From positions 2,740,436 through 2,804,435 of the forward strand of contig NZ_CP024866.1 in NCBI RefSeq assembly GCF_004136015.1: a stretch of DNA of 64,000 nucleotides, in the 5' to 3' direction. The notes under the pieces were generated by a model that saw only the letters and a program-made list of their open reading frames with translations, had not been told where the DNA came from and searched no databases. The stretch comes from Pseudomonas sp. ACM7 (lineage in GTDB: Bacteria; Pseudomonadota; Gammaproteobacteria; Pseudomonadales; Pseudomonadaceae). The position numbers and the translations under genes were made by a program. Below are positions 33,867 to 42,590 of this stretch, piece by piece (position 1 is the stretch's first letter; each line of letters opens with the position of its first letter).

Positions 33867-36018
33867 GGGGATGTACCACGCGTACATAGTTTTCGGCGGG
33901 TCGATCGATAAACACGATGTTCAGATCGCTCTCGTTCCAGCCCTTGGCAGCATTCCAATTGGCAGACAGATGTATGTAACGGCGAAAGAGCAACTCCTCT
34001 TCGTCAAGGCTCAAGCTCGCGCGCCGGGTGTCACCCAGCGCATAAGCCATCAGTTTTTCGGCAATCGGTTTCAACTCCTCTGGTAACGCGTACTTTTGAT
34101 CCGCATCGTCAATAACCATGAACGGGACGTCGTGCCTGGCCCCCAACTCGCGCATGATTCGCAGGTAAACCAACGCCAGATCGTTGCGCACAGTCCGCTC
34201 GCTGTGGATCGCTGCATAGACATTTTTCGATTTGGATCTGTCGCCTTTTGCGTTGCTAGTCATCTCCACCGCCCAAGTTTTCACCTTCAGTGTCAGCCCA
34301 TACAGATTGAGCTGATCCTGAAGGCGACCCAGTTCTTGCTCAGCCCAGCGATAGGCAGTTGACGCTGTAGAAGGCACGTAAAGATCTTCGTCGCGGCTAC
34401 AGCGCGGCTTACTGAGCAGAACTCGTTCAATGATGTTCGGTAGATACCCGCCACCCAGGTCAGAGTGGACGCCGGGCAGCACGATATCGGCGGTGCCGGC
34501 GCTGTTGAGTGAGAAGTTGTGGCGACGCTCATCCCCTGCCACCAAATGCACAACTTTTTTTGCGATATCGGGCGCTAGAAACAAGTTGACGCCGGGGTTT
34601 ATGGCGTCATGGACGCTCAAGTCGCCGTCGGTAATGCTAGCGACGGCGGCAGCGGTATCGAAGATGCCGATAAAGTTTATGGAGACGTCGGTGTTGGCGC
34701 GCCAGGCAAAATTTTCGATGAACAGTGAAGAGTCGCTTGGCAATAACTCTGCCAATGGACTTTGTTCTCCTTTCAATACTTCATTGGCAAAGTGCCGTGC
34801 GGCAGCGGCGCCGCGACTGAAGCCGAAGATATCAAACTCGACAGACTCAACTTTCCGGTTGGGGTTTGCCAATTCGAATAGACGAATTTCACTAAAGATA
34901 CTTGCCGGGCTTTGCTTAACTCTTTCCAATACACCTTGGGCACCGACGCCGGTTGCCAGTGAAAAAGGCGAATCCCCTTCGCCACTGCTAGTACCGATGC
35001 CATCCAGATAAACGGGGATGTACCCTATGGTTTCGTCATCAGCCAAGAGCCGCTGACTGTCATTGGTGTACAGCTCATACAGCTTCGCCACATTACTCGT
35101 ATCATTCCCATAGCTGCTCTCCGGCGTGCTCCCCAAACCGTCATACCCATTAGCCTGACAAAACTGCCGAATATCCTCAGCCTCCTCCAGCAGATTCACA
35201 TCTCGCGCATAGCACCCGGCAACCATCTCACTGTTGGATCGGTTGTTCCCGGTGCCATCAAAAAACACCCCGATCCGCAAAGTAATCCCTTCTTCTTCAA
35301 CTTCCTCCTCCTCTTCCTCCAGCTCATCCGATTCATTCTCTTCCGATGGTGGAGGCTCAGGCGCAACGGACACCAACAAGCCCGCCGCAGCCCCCTGCAG
35401 TAATGTATGTGCAGCCGTACCCGGCGTTGGAGAACCGCCGACCTCAATCGCGCTACTACTGAAAATACCGTCGGAGTTGAGCACGATGTGTTGATCGCCG
35501 ACCTTTATGGAAAGGCTCTCACCCGCATCTATCACAAGGTGCGCGCCTGCCTTGATGTGCATGTGCTGACCGGCTTCGATAACCAGCGTTTTCTCAGATT
35601 TTGTGTGGCTGTCGCCAGAGACATGCAGGTAGTCGTTGCCGCTGACCTGGATTTTTCGATCCGACGTGATAGTGAGGTGCTCTTCAGATCCCAGCACCGT
35701 AATACGGTCGCCCTTGATGGTGACTCGACTCTTATTACCCACCTCAATCCGGCTGTCGTTCTCAACCTTCTGTTCCATATCCCGCTGAGCACGCAGGTAG
35801 ATCAACTCATCGCCAGCGCGATCGTCCATCGACAGTTCGTTGTAGCCACCCGTAGTGGGGGAGCTGTGGGTTCGAAGTACGGTTTTGGTTTTATTTTCAG
35901 GCAATGAGTAGGGCGGCGGCGTGACCTTGTTGATCAGGCAACCGGTTATCAATGGATTATCGGGATTGCCCTCGAGGTAGGTAACGAGGACTTCCATCCC
36001 GATACGCGGAATGATCAC
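33859..36018 (-). CDS. VgrG C-terminal part fused to DUF2235 (Tle1-type phospholipase) effector
   Basis: Continuation of the vgrG at 36051-37289 in the -1 frame. Counted from the internal ATG it is 719 residues. Residues 1-180 are the VgrG needle (PRIGMEVLVTYLEGNPDNPL start, then repeats). A Glu-rich linker follows (about 226-244). The DUF2235 domain (about 245-719) starts RIGVFFDGTGNNRSN, has the lipase elbow GFSRG with nucleophile S401, and PGVHSDLGGGY (515-525) with a likely catalytic Asp. Tle1 enzymes hydrolyse membrane phospholipids of target cells. Expression needs a frameshift at the A8 tract, or the gene is broken. The 3' end overlaps the immunity gene. Confidence 0.85.
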   Translation of the reverse strand: MIIPRIGMEVLVTYLEGNPDNPLITGCLINKVTPPPYSLPENKTKTVLRTHSSPTTGGYNELSMDDRAGDELIYLRAQRDMEQKVENDSRIEVGNKSRVTIKGDRITVLGSEEHLTITSDRKIQVSGNDYLHVSGDSHTKSEKTLVIEAGQHMHIKAGAHLVIDAGESLSIKVGDQHIVLNSDGIFSSSAIEVGGSPTPGTAAHTLLQGAAAGLLVSVAPEPPPSEENESDELEEEEEEVEEEGITLRIGVFFDGTGNNRSNSEMVAGCYARDVNLLEEAEDIRQFCQANGYDGLGSTPESSYGNDTSNVAKLYELYTNDSQRLLADDETIGYIPVYLDGIGTSSGEGDSPFSLATGVGAQGVLERVKQSPASIFSEIRLFELANPNRKVESVEFDIFGFSRGAAAARHFANEVLKGEQSPLAELLPSDSSLFIENFAWRANTDVSINFIGIFDTAAAVASITDGDLSVHDAINPGVNLFLAPDIAKKVVHLVAGDERRHNFSLNSAGTADIVLPGVHSDLGGGYLPNIIERVLLSKPRCSRDEDLYVPSTASTAYRWAEQELGRLQDQLNLYGLTLKVKTWAVEMTSNAKGDRSKSKNVYAAIHSERTVRNDLALVYLRIMRELGARHDVPFMVIDDADQKYALPEELKPIAEKLMAYALGDTRRASLSLDEEELLFRRYIHLSANWNAAKGWNESDLNIVFIDRPAENYVRVVHPHE

Positions 36019-36050
36019 CGTGCCAAAGTTATCGCCCGCCCAGCTGGACG

Positions 36051-37289
36051 CTACCCGCAGCCAGCAACTGCTTTTTTTTCGTTGTTGCGTTTAGACCGGT
36101 CCCAGAAAAATTTGACTTTCACGCGACCGTATTCGTCGCAGCAAATCTCCTCACCGACAGGCCCGGTGACGCGGGCGGTCTGGCAATTCAGCATGGGTCT
36201 AGGTGCAGGCATCGGTGGCCGGTAAAAAACGTCCCAGGGAATTGCGCTGAAGCTGTTGCGGTAGCCCTGGGTAAAGCCGTTCTCAGGTTCGGTCGCGCTG
36301 GTGATTGACTCCTGGAGCACCTGAGGTTGCTTACCGGTGTGAGTAACACTAAGTAGCAGCCAGAGATCGTTGTGCGTTTCTTGTGGGGAGTTATTCAGGC
36401 TGAAAAAGTGGCCGCTACGCAGCGTTGGCTGGTCGCTTTTTCCCTCCGCCAACTGATAATCGACTCGGTGCCGTTCCAGTGCCTGCTGGGCCAGTTGTTT
36501 ACCGCGCTTTTCGCTCTCCAATGGCAGCGGGTAGCTATAGTCTTCCAGCTTGGGGTCGAACTCAGCGGTAAAGCGACTTTCCAGCAACGCGCTTGGGCGT
36601 TTCAGGTCGTAGTCACGGCGGGTAACGATGCTGGGGCGGGTTTTGAAACCCATGGAAAACTGGCTGACGACCGGATGCTCCGCCACCATGCCGGAGTCTT
36701 GCTGATACGGCGTTTCGCCCAGTTTGGGGAAGAATGTCTGGTCATCGGTGAACACCAGCACATGGCCTTGCGAGGAATGCTGGTGATGCCACGTAATGCC
36801 GTCCTCGGCGCAGAGCCGCTGGACGAACTCCAAATCATTTTCCCGGTATTGAGTGCAGTATTCGCGCGCGGGACTTGTTTTGACGTGGAAGGTAAAGGCA
36901 TCGGCTTGAATGCCGTGCCCCTTGAGGACTTGATCGATGATTTGCGGCACCGTCTGATCCTGGAAAATTCTCTGATCCTGGCTGAACTGCAAATAATGCA
37001 GTGCCGGCACCAGGTTCACGCGATAGCGGGTCAGGCGTTTACCAGCATCACCTGCGGACACACCTTCGATGTGTCCGTGAACACCTTCGCCGTTCAGGCC
37101 GAATTGCAGAAATGCAGGTTGGTGAAGCAGGGTCTCCAGATCGATATCCGGGTACTCGCTGACCAGATCGACGCGGATTGAGTACAACGCGCTGATGGTT
37201 TCAGTGCCTTCAAAGGCCAGCACCTTAAAGTCGTTGCGAACCGTCGGGATTGCGAGGGTGAATTGAGGGGCATTAGCAGATGCGAACAT
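36051..37289 (-). CDS. vgrG: VgrG N-terminal part (T6SS spike), frameshifted at its end
   Basis: 412 residues matching the gp27-like and start of the gp5-like parts of VgrG: FKVLAFEGTETISALYSIRV at about 23, YCTQYRENDLEFVQRLCAED, and DEYGRVKVKFFWDR near the end. It then runs into a stop after the A8 tract; a -1 shift there restores SSCWLRVASSWAG, the same residues as the intact vgrG at 61726. The two parts together would be about 1143 residues. Divergent from the tss cluster. Start ATG 37289 behind AAGGA; a sigma-54-like promoter lies upstream. Confidence 0.85.
   Translation of the reverse strand: MFASANAPQFTLAIPTVRNDFKVLAFEGTETISALYSIRVDLVSEYPDIDLETLLHQPAFLQFGLNGEGVHGHIEGVSAGDAGKRLTRYRVNLVPALHYLQFSQDQRIFQDQTVPQIIDQVLKGHGIQADAFTFHVKTSPAREYCTQYRENDLEFVQRLCAEDGITWHHQHSSQGHVLVFTDDQTFFPKLGETPYQQDSGMVAEHPVVSQFSMGFKTRPSIVTRRDYDLKRPSALLESRFTAEFDPKLEDYSYPLPLESEKRGKQLAQQALERHRVDYQLAEGKSDQPTLRSGHFFSLNNSPQETHNDLWLLLSVTHTGKQPQVLQESITSATEPENGFTQGYRNSFSAIPWDVFYRPPMPAPRPMLNCQTARVTGPVGEEICCDEYGRVKVKFFWDRSKRNNEKKAVAGCG
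36072..36079 (-). other. A8 slippery tract at the vgrG frame break
   Basis: On the minus strand GAAAAAAAAGC. Zero-frame codons GAA-AAA-AAA fit the pattern A-AAA-AAA for -1 slippage; re-reading one A gives AGC-AGT-TGC-TGG (SSCW), the VgrG consensus. The intact paralogue at 61726 has KTSCW at this place. Confidence 0.85.
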
Positions 37290-37345
37290 GCGCTTATCCT
37301 TTTGCTTCTTTAGCTCGTCCTTAAGCTGAGAGAGAAAAAATCGCG

Positions 37346-37362
37346 ATGCCCGAGTCGTGCCT
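37346..37362 (-). promoter_or_regulatory. Candidate sigma-54 promoter upstream of vgrG
   Basis: On the minus strand AGGCACGACTCGGGCAT has GG-N10-GC spacing and matches the -24 half (GGCACG) well, the -12 half poorly. It is about 57 bases before the start. The tss cluster encodes a sigma-54 activator. Confidence 0.4.
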
Positions 37363-37495
37363 GGCCCGAGCAGGTCGCCAAAATGCCCTGCACGCTAACA
37401 AGGCATCCAAAGTATTGATGTAGGAGGGGTCTTGAAGCCCGGTATGAAATTTCCGCGATACCGAAAGTTCCATTTTGGAACTTTGTTTGAAACAT

Positions 37496-37524
37496 AAAAA
37501 TGCCATCACAATGATGGCACTTTT
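37496..37524. terminator. Bidirectional hairpin
   Basis: AAAAA then TGCCATCA-CAA-TGATGGCA then CTTTT: an 8-bp stem with A run on one side and T run on the other, so it can terminate both strands. A second dyad AAAGTTCCA/TGGAACTTT lies at 37464-37484. Confidence 0.7.
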
Positions 37525-37594
37525 CTTATTGGCTGTTGTCGCTCGCCGTTTAATTCATGGATATCGGTAACATTTCGGAATGCTCCTACATTTA

Positions 37595-37831
37595 TCATTT
37601 TGTATTTTTGGCATGATTCGCGTCCGCCTCAGGGAGCGAATCGACAATGAATACGGCATTTATTAAGGTGAAAGAGTCGGAAGGCTCTATCTCAACGGTT
37701 TCCGGCCAGCGGGTCGCACAATGAACAATTAAACCAATCTCAGGGATTCCCCTGCTACATATAGGGAGATCTCCTGCGAGATGAAAAGACACTTCGTCTT
37801 GTTGTTTAATCGGATGCTTGCTAGTGGCCAT
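37595..37831 (-). CDS. Hypothetical small protein
   Basis: A 78-residue frame beginning MATSKHPIKQQDEVSF with no recognised domain, no signal peptide and one mildly hydrophobic stretch (FTLINAVFIV). It is followed on its strand by a hairpin with U run at 37500, which supports a separate short transcript. No clear ribosome site. Codon use is less GC-rich than the tss genes. It fills part of the 677-base gap between vgrG and tssA. It may be chance coding; I cannot name a family. Confidence 0.35.
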   Translation of the reverse strand: MATSKHPIKQQDEVSFHLAGDLPICSRGIPEIGLIVHCATRWPETVEIEPSDSFTLINAVFIVDSLPEADANHAKNTK

Positions 37832-37966
37832 CATCGTGAGTACGATGCGCGCACTTGAAAGAGCACGAACTCAATTGGATGAGACTCATCGCAGCTCTTT
37901 GATTCTGTCCCCGCGTCATTGGAACTCCAATGGGCGTATGACTGTAATCCTAATTAAAGGCCATGG

Positions 37967-39523
37967 ATGTCCTACTCAAGCAAACTTTCCGCTCATTACC
38001 TCGAACTCGCAAAAGCCTCTGTTTCCAAAGAGAATTTCGCGGGCGAGGACGTTCGCTTTTCGAGCGAGTATGAGGCATTGGAAAGCGAGTTGGGCAAAGC
38101 CCAATCCATGCACGAAAGCGGTCAGATCGATTGGCTGAAAATCCGCGAAAACAGTGAAAACCTGCTGCGCACCCAGTCCAAGGACTTGCGGGTTGGCGCC
38201 TGGCTGACCTGGGCCCTGTACCAGCGCGAATCCTTCCAAGGGCTGCTGGCCGGCCTAGGACTTCTGCACCACCTGTGCGAGAACCACTGGGCCGAGGTTC
38301 ATCCCAATAAGGCCCGCACCCGCTCCGCTGCCATCAGTTGGTTGGTACCGCGTCTTGAGCAGGTGCTGACCGAGAACGTCGCGATCAAAGAGCAGTTGCC
38401 GATGTTCCGGCGGCTGGTCGAACACCTTGAAGGTCTCGATGCTGCTTGCACCGAGCACTTGGGCGACGATGCGCCGTTGCTGCTGCCGATCTCCCGCCGC
38501 TTGAAAAACATGGTCCAGCGTGCCGCCGACAATCAGCCGGAACCTGGCGTCGTCGGCGCGGCGGTGGCTCAGGTCAAACAAGCCGCCACGCAACTGTTCA
38601 CCCCCGGCGCACCGATCGATAACGAAAAAGAAGCCCACAAGGCGCTGCGTGCCCAGCAGGAAAGCGCGCGGCCGTTGTGCGCCTGGTGGCTCAAGCAGAA
38701 AGCCACCGACCTGCGCGCCTTGCGCCTCAATCGCACACTGTTGTGGTTGTCCATCGACGCGGTACCCGAGCGCAACGCCGAGCAGATCACCGTTCTGCGC
38801 GGTTTGCCAGCCGACAAGCTCAAGGCTTACCAGGACCGTTACGACCAGGCCAAATATGCCGATCTGCTGGTGGAACTGGAGGCGAGCCTGGCGAAGGCGC
38901 CGTTCTGGTTCGATGGCCAGCGAATGGTTTGGGAGTGCCTCCAGGGGCTCAACGCCGAGATGGCTATGCGCGAAGTGGAAATCCACTTCGCGCTTTTGAT
39001 TCAGCGCCTGCCCAGCATCATCGAATTGCGATTTCATGACGGCGCCCCATTTGCCGATCCTGCCACTCGCGCCTGGGTCAGCGCCCATGTCATGCCGCAT
39101 CTGCAAAGCGCCAGTGCGCCGCGCAAGGTCGAAGTCGCCGACACCCAGCCTGCCTGGGAACTGGCCCTGGAAGAAGTCTTGCCGATTTTGCGCAAGGACG
39201 GCCTCAAGGCCGCCGTGCAGATCCTCAAGCAAGGCCTGCAAAGCGCCCAGGGCGGGCGCGCCCGGTTCTTCTGGCAGTTCGCCCTCGCGCGGCTGTGCTT
39301 CATGGCCAAGAAATACGAACTGGCCAGGACCCAACTCGAAACCCTAGACCAAACATTACAGGACTCAGGCCTGAACGCCTGGGAGCCCGATCTTGCGCTG
39401 GAAGTGCTGCATTTACTGCATAGCTGCTGCGAGTTGTTACCGCAGAACCATGCCGTACGTGAACGCAAGGAAGAGATTTATCGCAGGCTGTGCCACCTCG
39501 ATCTCGAAGTGGTACTCGAATAG
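37967..39523 (+). CDS. tssA: Type VI secretion system protein TssA
   Basis: 518-residue cytoplasmic protein that caps the sheath/tube during assembly at the baseplate. The N-terminal ImpA-type domain (PF06812) spans about residues 10-130, with LRVGAWLTWALYQRESFQGL as its conserved core. The middle is variable; the C-terminal part is helical (HLLHSCCELLPQ). ATG 37967 behind AAAGG. First gene of the main tss operon and homologous in position to hsiA2 of the P. aeruginosa H2 cluster. Confidence 0.93.
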   Translation: MSYSSKLSAHYLELAKASVSKENFAGEDVRFSSEYEALESELGKAQSMHESGQIDWLKIRENSENLLRTQSKDLRVGAWLTWALYQRESFQGLLAGLGLLHHLCENHWAEVHPNKARTRSAAISWLVPRLEQVLTENVAIKEQLPMFRRLVEHLEGLDAACTEHLGDDAPLLLPISRRLKNMVQRAADNQPEPGVVGAAVAQVKQAATQLFTPGAPIDNEKEAHKALRAQQESARPLCAWWLKQKATDLRALRLNRTLLWLSIDAVPERNAEQITVLRGLPADKLKAYQDRYDQAKYADLLVELEASLAKAPFWFDGQRMVWECLQGLNAEMAMREVEIHFALLIQRLPSIIELRFHDGAPFADPATRAWVSAHVMPHLQSASAPRKVEVADTQPAWELALEEVLPILRKDGLKAAVQILKQGLQSAQGGRARFFWQFALARLCFMAKKYELARTQLETLDQTLQDSGLNAWEPDLALEVLHLLHSCCELLPQNHAVRERKEEIYRRLCHLDLEVVLE

Positions 39524-39555
39524 GCCCCAGGGCCACAACCGCAAGGAGAATAGCC

Positions 39556-40071
39556 ATGGCCAAAGAAGGCTCGGTAGCCCCCAAGGAACGCATCAACGTC
39601 ACTTTCAAACCTGCCACCGGTGGTGCTCAGGAAGAGATTGAACTGCCGTTGAAGCTACTGGCAATCGGTGACTACACCCACCGCAAGGACGAACGTAAAG
39701 TCGAAGATCGCAAGCCGATCAGTATCGACAAGATGACCTTCGACGAAGTGCTGGCCAAGCAAGAGCTGACCCTGACGTTGAACGTGCCGAACCGCCTTCA
39801 GGAAGAGGGCAGCACTGAAGAGCTGGGCGTGCAACTGCGCGTCAACTCGATGAAGGACTTCAACCCGGCCAGCCTGGTCGAGCAAGTGCCTGAGCTGAAA
39901 AAACTGATGGAACTGCGCGACGCGCTGGTGGCCCTCAAAGGTCCGCTGGGTAACGCGCCTGCGTTCCGCAAAGCCATCGAAGGCGTTCTCGCCGACGACG
40001 AATCCCGCGGTCGCGTACTGGGTGAGCTGGGCTTGAACGCCGCAGCCCAGGACGCCCCCCAGAACGTCTGA
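39556..40071 (+). CDS. tssB: Type VI secretion system sheath small subunit TssB
   Basis: 171-residue subunit (VipA/HsiB) of the contractile sheath, which assembles with TssC. Conserved start KEGSVAPKERINVTFKPATG and LPLKLLAIGDYTHR-type segment; later NPASLVEQVPELKKLMELRD. ATG 39556 follows AAGGAG exactly as expected; the longer frame from 39490 overlaps tssA and is not coding. tssC starts 26 bases after. Confidence 0.96.
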   Translation: MAKEGSVAPKERINVTFKPATGGAQEEIELPLKLLAIGDYTHRKDERKVEDRKPISIDKMTFDEVLAKQELTLTLNVPNRLQEEGSTEELGVQLRVNSMKDFNPASLVEQVPELKKLMELRDALVALKGPLGNAPAFRKAIEGVLADDESRGRVLGELGLNAAAQDAPQNV

Positions 40072-40097
40072 GCCCCCATCAGTCAAGGAAGCCAACA

Positions 40098-41573
40098 ATG
40101 AGCACTAGCGCAGCACAGCAAAAGAGCAAAGAGAACGGCGAATACAGCATTCTCGACAGCATCATCGCCGAAACCCGCCTGACGCCGGACGACGAAGCCT
40201 ACGACATCGCCAAGCGCGGTGTGTCGGCCTTCATCGAAGAGCTGCTCAAGCCGCAGAACAACGGTGAGCCGGTCAAGAAGGCCATGGTTGACCGCATGAT
40301 CGCCGAGATTGATGCCAAGCTCAGCCGCCAGATGGACGAAATCCTGCACCACCCGTCTTTCCAGTCCCTGGAATCGTCGTGGCGTGGTCTGCAGTTGCTG
40401 GTCGACCGCACCAACTTCCGCGAAAACATCAAGATCGAAATCCTCAACGTCTCCAAAGACGATCTGCTGGACGATTTCGAAGATTCGCCGGAAGTGATGC
40501 AGTCGGGCCTGTACAAGCACATCTACACCGCTGAATACGGTCAGTTCGGTGGTCAGCCGGTTGGCGCGATCATCGCCAACTACTTCATGTCCCCAAGCTC
40601 GCCGGACGTGAAACTGATGCAGTACGTGTCCAGCGTTGCCTGCATGTCCCACGCGCCGTTCATTGCCGCGGCCGGCCCGAAATTCTTCGGCCTGGAAAGC
40701 TTCACCGGTCTGCCGGACCTGAAGGATCTGAAAGATCACTTCGAAGGCCCGCAATTCGCCAAATGGCAGAGCTTCCGCCAGTCGGAAGACTCCCGTTACG
40801 TTGGCCTGACCGTGCCACGTTTCCTGCTGCGTAACCCGTACGACCCGGAAGAAAACCCGGTCAAATCGTTCGTGTACAAAGAAACCGTCGCCAACAGCCA
40901 CGAGCACTACCTGTGGGGCAACACCGCCTACGCGTTCGGCACCAAGCTGACCGACAGCTTCGCCAAATTCCGCTGGTGCCCGAACATCATCGGCCCGCAG
41001 AGCGGCGGCGCGGTTGAAGACCTGCCGTTGCACCACTTCGAAAGCATGGGCGAAATCGAAACCAAGATTCCTACCGAGGTTCTGGTTAGCGACCGTCGTG
41101 AATACGAACTGGCCGAGGAAGGCTTCATCTCCCTGACCATGCGCAAAGGCTCCGACAACGCGGCGTTCTTCTCCGCAAGCTCGGTGCAGAAGCCGAAGTT
41201 CTTCGGCATCAGCGCAGAAGGCAAGGCCGCAGAGCTGAACTACAAGCTCGGCACCCAACTGCCGTACATGATGATCGTCAACCGCCTGGCTCACTACTTG
41301 AAAGTGCTGCAGCGCGAGCAACTCGGTTCGTGGAAAGAACGTACCGACCTCGAGCTGGAACTCAACAAGTGGATCCGCCAGTACGTGGCCGACCAGGAAA
41401 ACCCAAGCGCCGAAGTCCGTGGCCGTCGTCCACTGCGCGCGGCCCAGATCATCGTCAGCGATGTTGAAGGCGAGCCTGGCTGGTACCGCGTCAGCCTGAA
41501 CGTGCGCCCGCACTTCAAGTACATGGGTGCCGATTTCACCCTGTCGCTGGTTGGCAAGCTGGACAAAGAGTAA
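40098..41573 (+). CDS. tssC: Type VI secretion system sheath large subunit TssC
   Basis: 491-residue sheath subunit (VipB/HsiC), which with TssB forms the contractile tubule recognised by ClpV. Conserved segments: LESSWRGLQLLVDRT (about 94), GQPVGAIIANYFMSPS, FLLRNPYDPEEN, LWGNTAYAFG and the C-terminal RPHFKYMGADFTLSLVG. ATG 40098 behind AAGGAA. Length is normal for the family. Confidence 0.97.
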   Translation: MSTSAAQQKSKENGEYSILDSIIAETRLTPDDEAYDIAKRGVSAFIEELLKPQNNGEPVKKAMVDRMIAEIDAKLSRQMDEILHHPSFQSLESSWRGLQLLVDRTNFRENIKIEILNVSKDDLLDDFEDSPEVMQSGLYKHIYTAEYGQFGGQPVGAIIANYFMSPSSPDVKLMQYVSSVACMSHAPFIAAAGPKFFGLESFTGLPDLKDLKDHFEGPQFAKWQSFRQSEDSRYVGLTVPRFLLRNPYDPEENPVKSFVYKETVANSHEHYLWGNTAYAFGTKLTDSFAKFRWCPNIIGPQSGGAVEDLPLHHFESMGEIETKIPTEVLVSDRREYELAEEGFISLTMRKGSDNAAFFSASSVQKPKFFGISAEGKAAELNYKLGTQLPYMMIVNRLAHYLKVLQREQLGSWKERTDLELELNKWIRQYVADQENPSAEVRGRRPLRAAQIIVSDVEGEPGWYRVSLNVRPHFKYMGADFTLSLVGKLDKE

Positions 41574-41586
41574 GCGGAGCTAACTC

Positions 41587-41994
41587 ATGACTGGATACGG
41601 CAGCCTTTTCGAACGCCTGGGTGGCGACGCGGACAAACGCGTCGGCTGGAGCCGCGAGGTCTCCGCCATGGCGTCCGTGGCTGCCCATCTGGCCAAGATG
41701 CTCAGCACCCGTGCGGGCAGCGTGCAAACGCTGTCCGATTACGGGCTACCCGATCTCAATGACATGCGTCTGAGCCTGCACGACTCCCTGAGTCAGGCCC
41801 GTTTGGCCATCGAAAATTTCATCGAAGCCTACGAGCCACGCCTGAGCAATGTGCGTGTCATTTCCCTGCCGCGTGACCACGATCAGCTTCGCCTGTCCTT
41901 CAGCATCGAAGGCCTGCTGGAAGTTGATGGTTTCAAGCGTCAGGTCAGTTTCGCCGCGCGCCTGGATGGCAGCGGTCAAGTGAAGGTCAACTAA
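41587..41994 (+). CDS. tssE: Type VI secretion system baseplate subunit TssE
   Basis: 135-residue gp25-like wedge protein of the baseplate. Conserved features are SLFERLG near the start, the gp25 core L-x-x-LL-x-T/S-x-x-G (LAKMLSTRAGSVQTLSDYGL) and an EPRLSNVRV strand. Starts 13 bases after tssC behind CGGAG. Interrupted downstream by the PAAR-led cargo cassette before tssF. Confidence 0.92.
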   Translation: MTGYGSLFERLGGDADKRVGWSREVSAMASVAAHLAKMLSTRAGSVQTLSDYGLPDLNDMRLSLHDSLSQARLAIENFIEAYEPRLSNVRVISLPRDHDQLRLSFSIEGLLEVDGFKRQVSFAARLDGSGQVKVN

Positions 41995-42004
41995 GGAGAT
42001 TCGT

Positions 42005-42529
42005 ATGTCCGGCAAACACGCAGCCCGCGTATCCGACCCTACCGCTTGCCCGCTCCCCGGCCACGGCACCAACCCGATTGCTGCCGGTTCCGGCGACGTG
42101 TTTTTCGACGGCCTCGCGGCCGCCCGCCAAGGCGATGCCTCGGCGTGTGGTGGTGCGATGTCGGGCGGGTTGGCGACGACGGTTTTGATCAACGGCAAAC
42201 CGGCCGCAACGGTTGATTCCGTTGGGACGCATGGCAACAAGGTTACGGCTGGGTCCGGGACGGTAATTATCGGAAATTCGCATTCGGCGGTGCCGTTTGT
42301 GGCGCCGTTGCCGGTGGAGATTCAGTGGCCGTTCAACGAGCATTTTGTAATCAATTGTCAAGAAACCGGTAAGCCGCTCGCCGGGGTGGAATACACGCTT
42401 AAAACCGCATCGGGGAAAATCATCAACGGTGTGACGGGGGCGGACGGCAAAACGCAAAAGGTTTTTTCGGCTACTGCCGAGGCGGTTGAGTTGGTCATTG
42501 AACCCCAAACCAGAGTTGTACTCGCTTAG
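42005..42529 (+). CDS. PAAR domain protein with transthyretin-like C-terminal extension
   Basis: 174 residues. The PAAR domain (about 1-100; ARVSDPTACPLPGHG and GGLATTVLINGKPAATVDS) forms the sharp tip that sits on VgrG. The last about 70 residues are a beta-rich extension, ETGKPLAGVEYTLKTASGKI, which resembles the tail of the VgrG at 61726 and is the type of module that can bind effectors. Starts 10 bases after tssE behind AAGGAG. Leads the cargo cassette and probably delivers the adjacent DUF6402 protein. Confidence 0.9.
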   Translation: MSGKHAARVSDPTACPLPGHGTNPIAAGSGDVFFDGLAAARQGDASACGGAMSGGLATTVLINGKPAATVDSVGTHGNKVTAGSGTVIIGNSHSAVPFVAPLPVEIQWPFNEHFVINCQETGKPLAGVEYTLKTASGKIINGVTGADGKTQKVFSATAEAVELVIEPQTRVVLA

Positions 42530-42590
42530 TTACTTGCTTTTGAGAGCCAACAACAGTCGGGCACTGGATATCTATCAGAGGGATATGAAA

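Noticed and set aside
37835..37966. Sigma-54 promoter directly before tssA
   Set aside because: No GG-N10-GC element with acceptable flanks on the plus strand; nearest candidates have spacing of 11 or 12.
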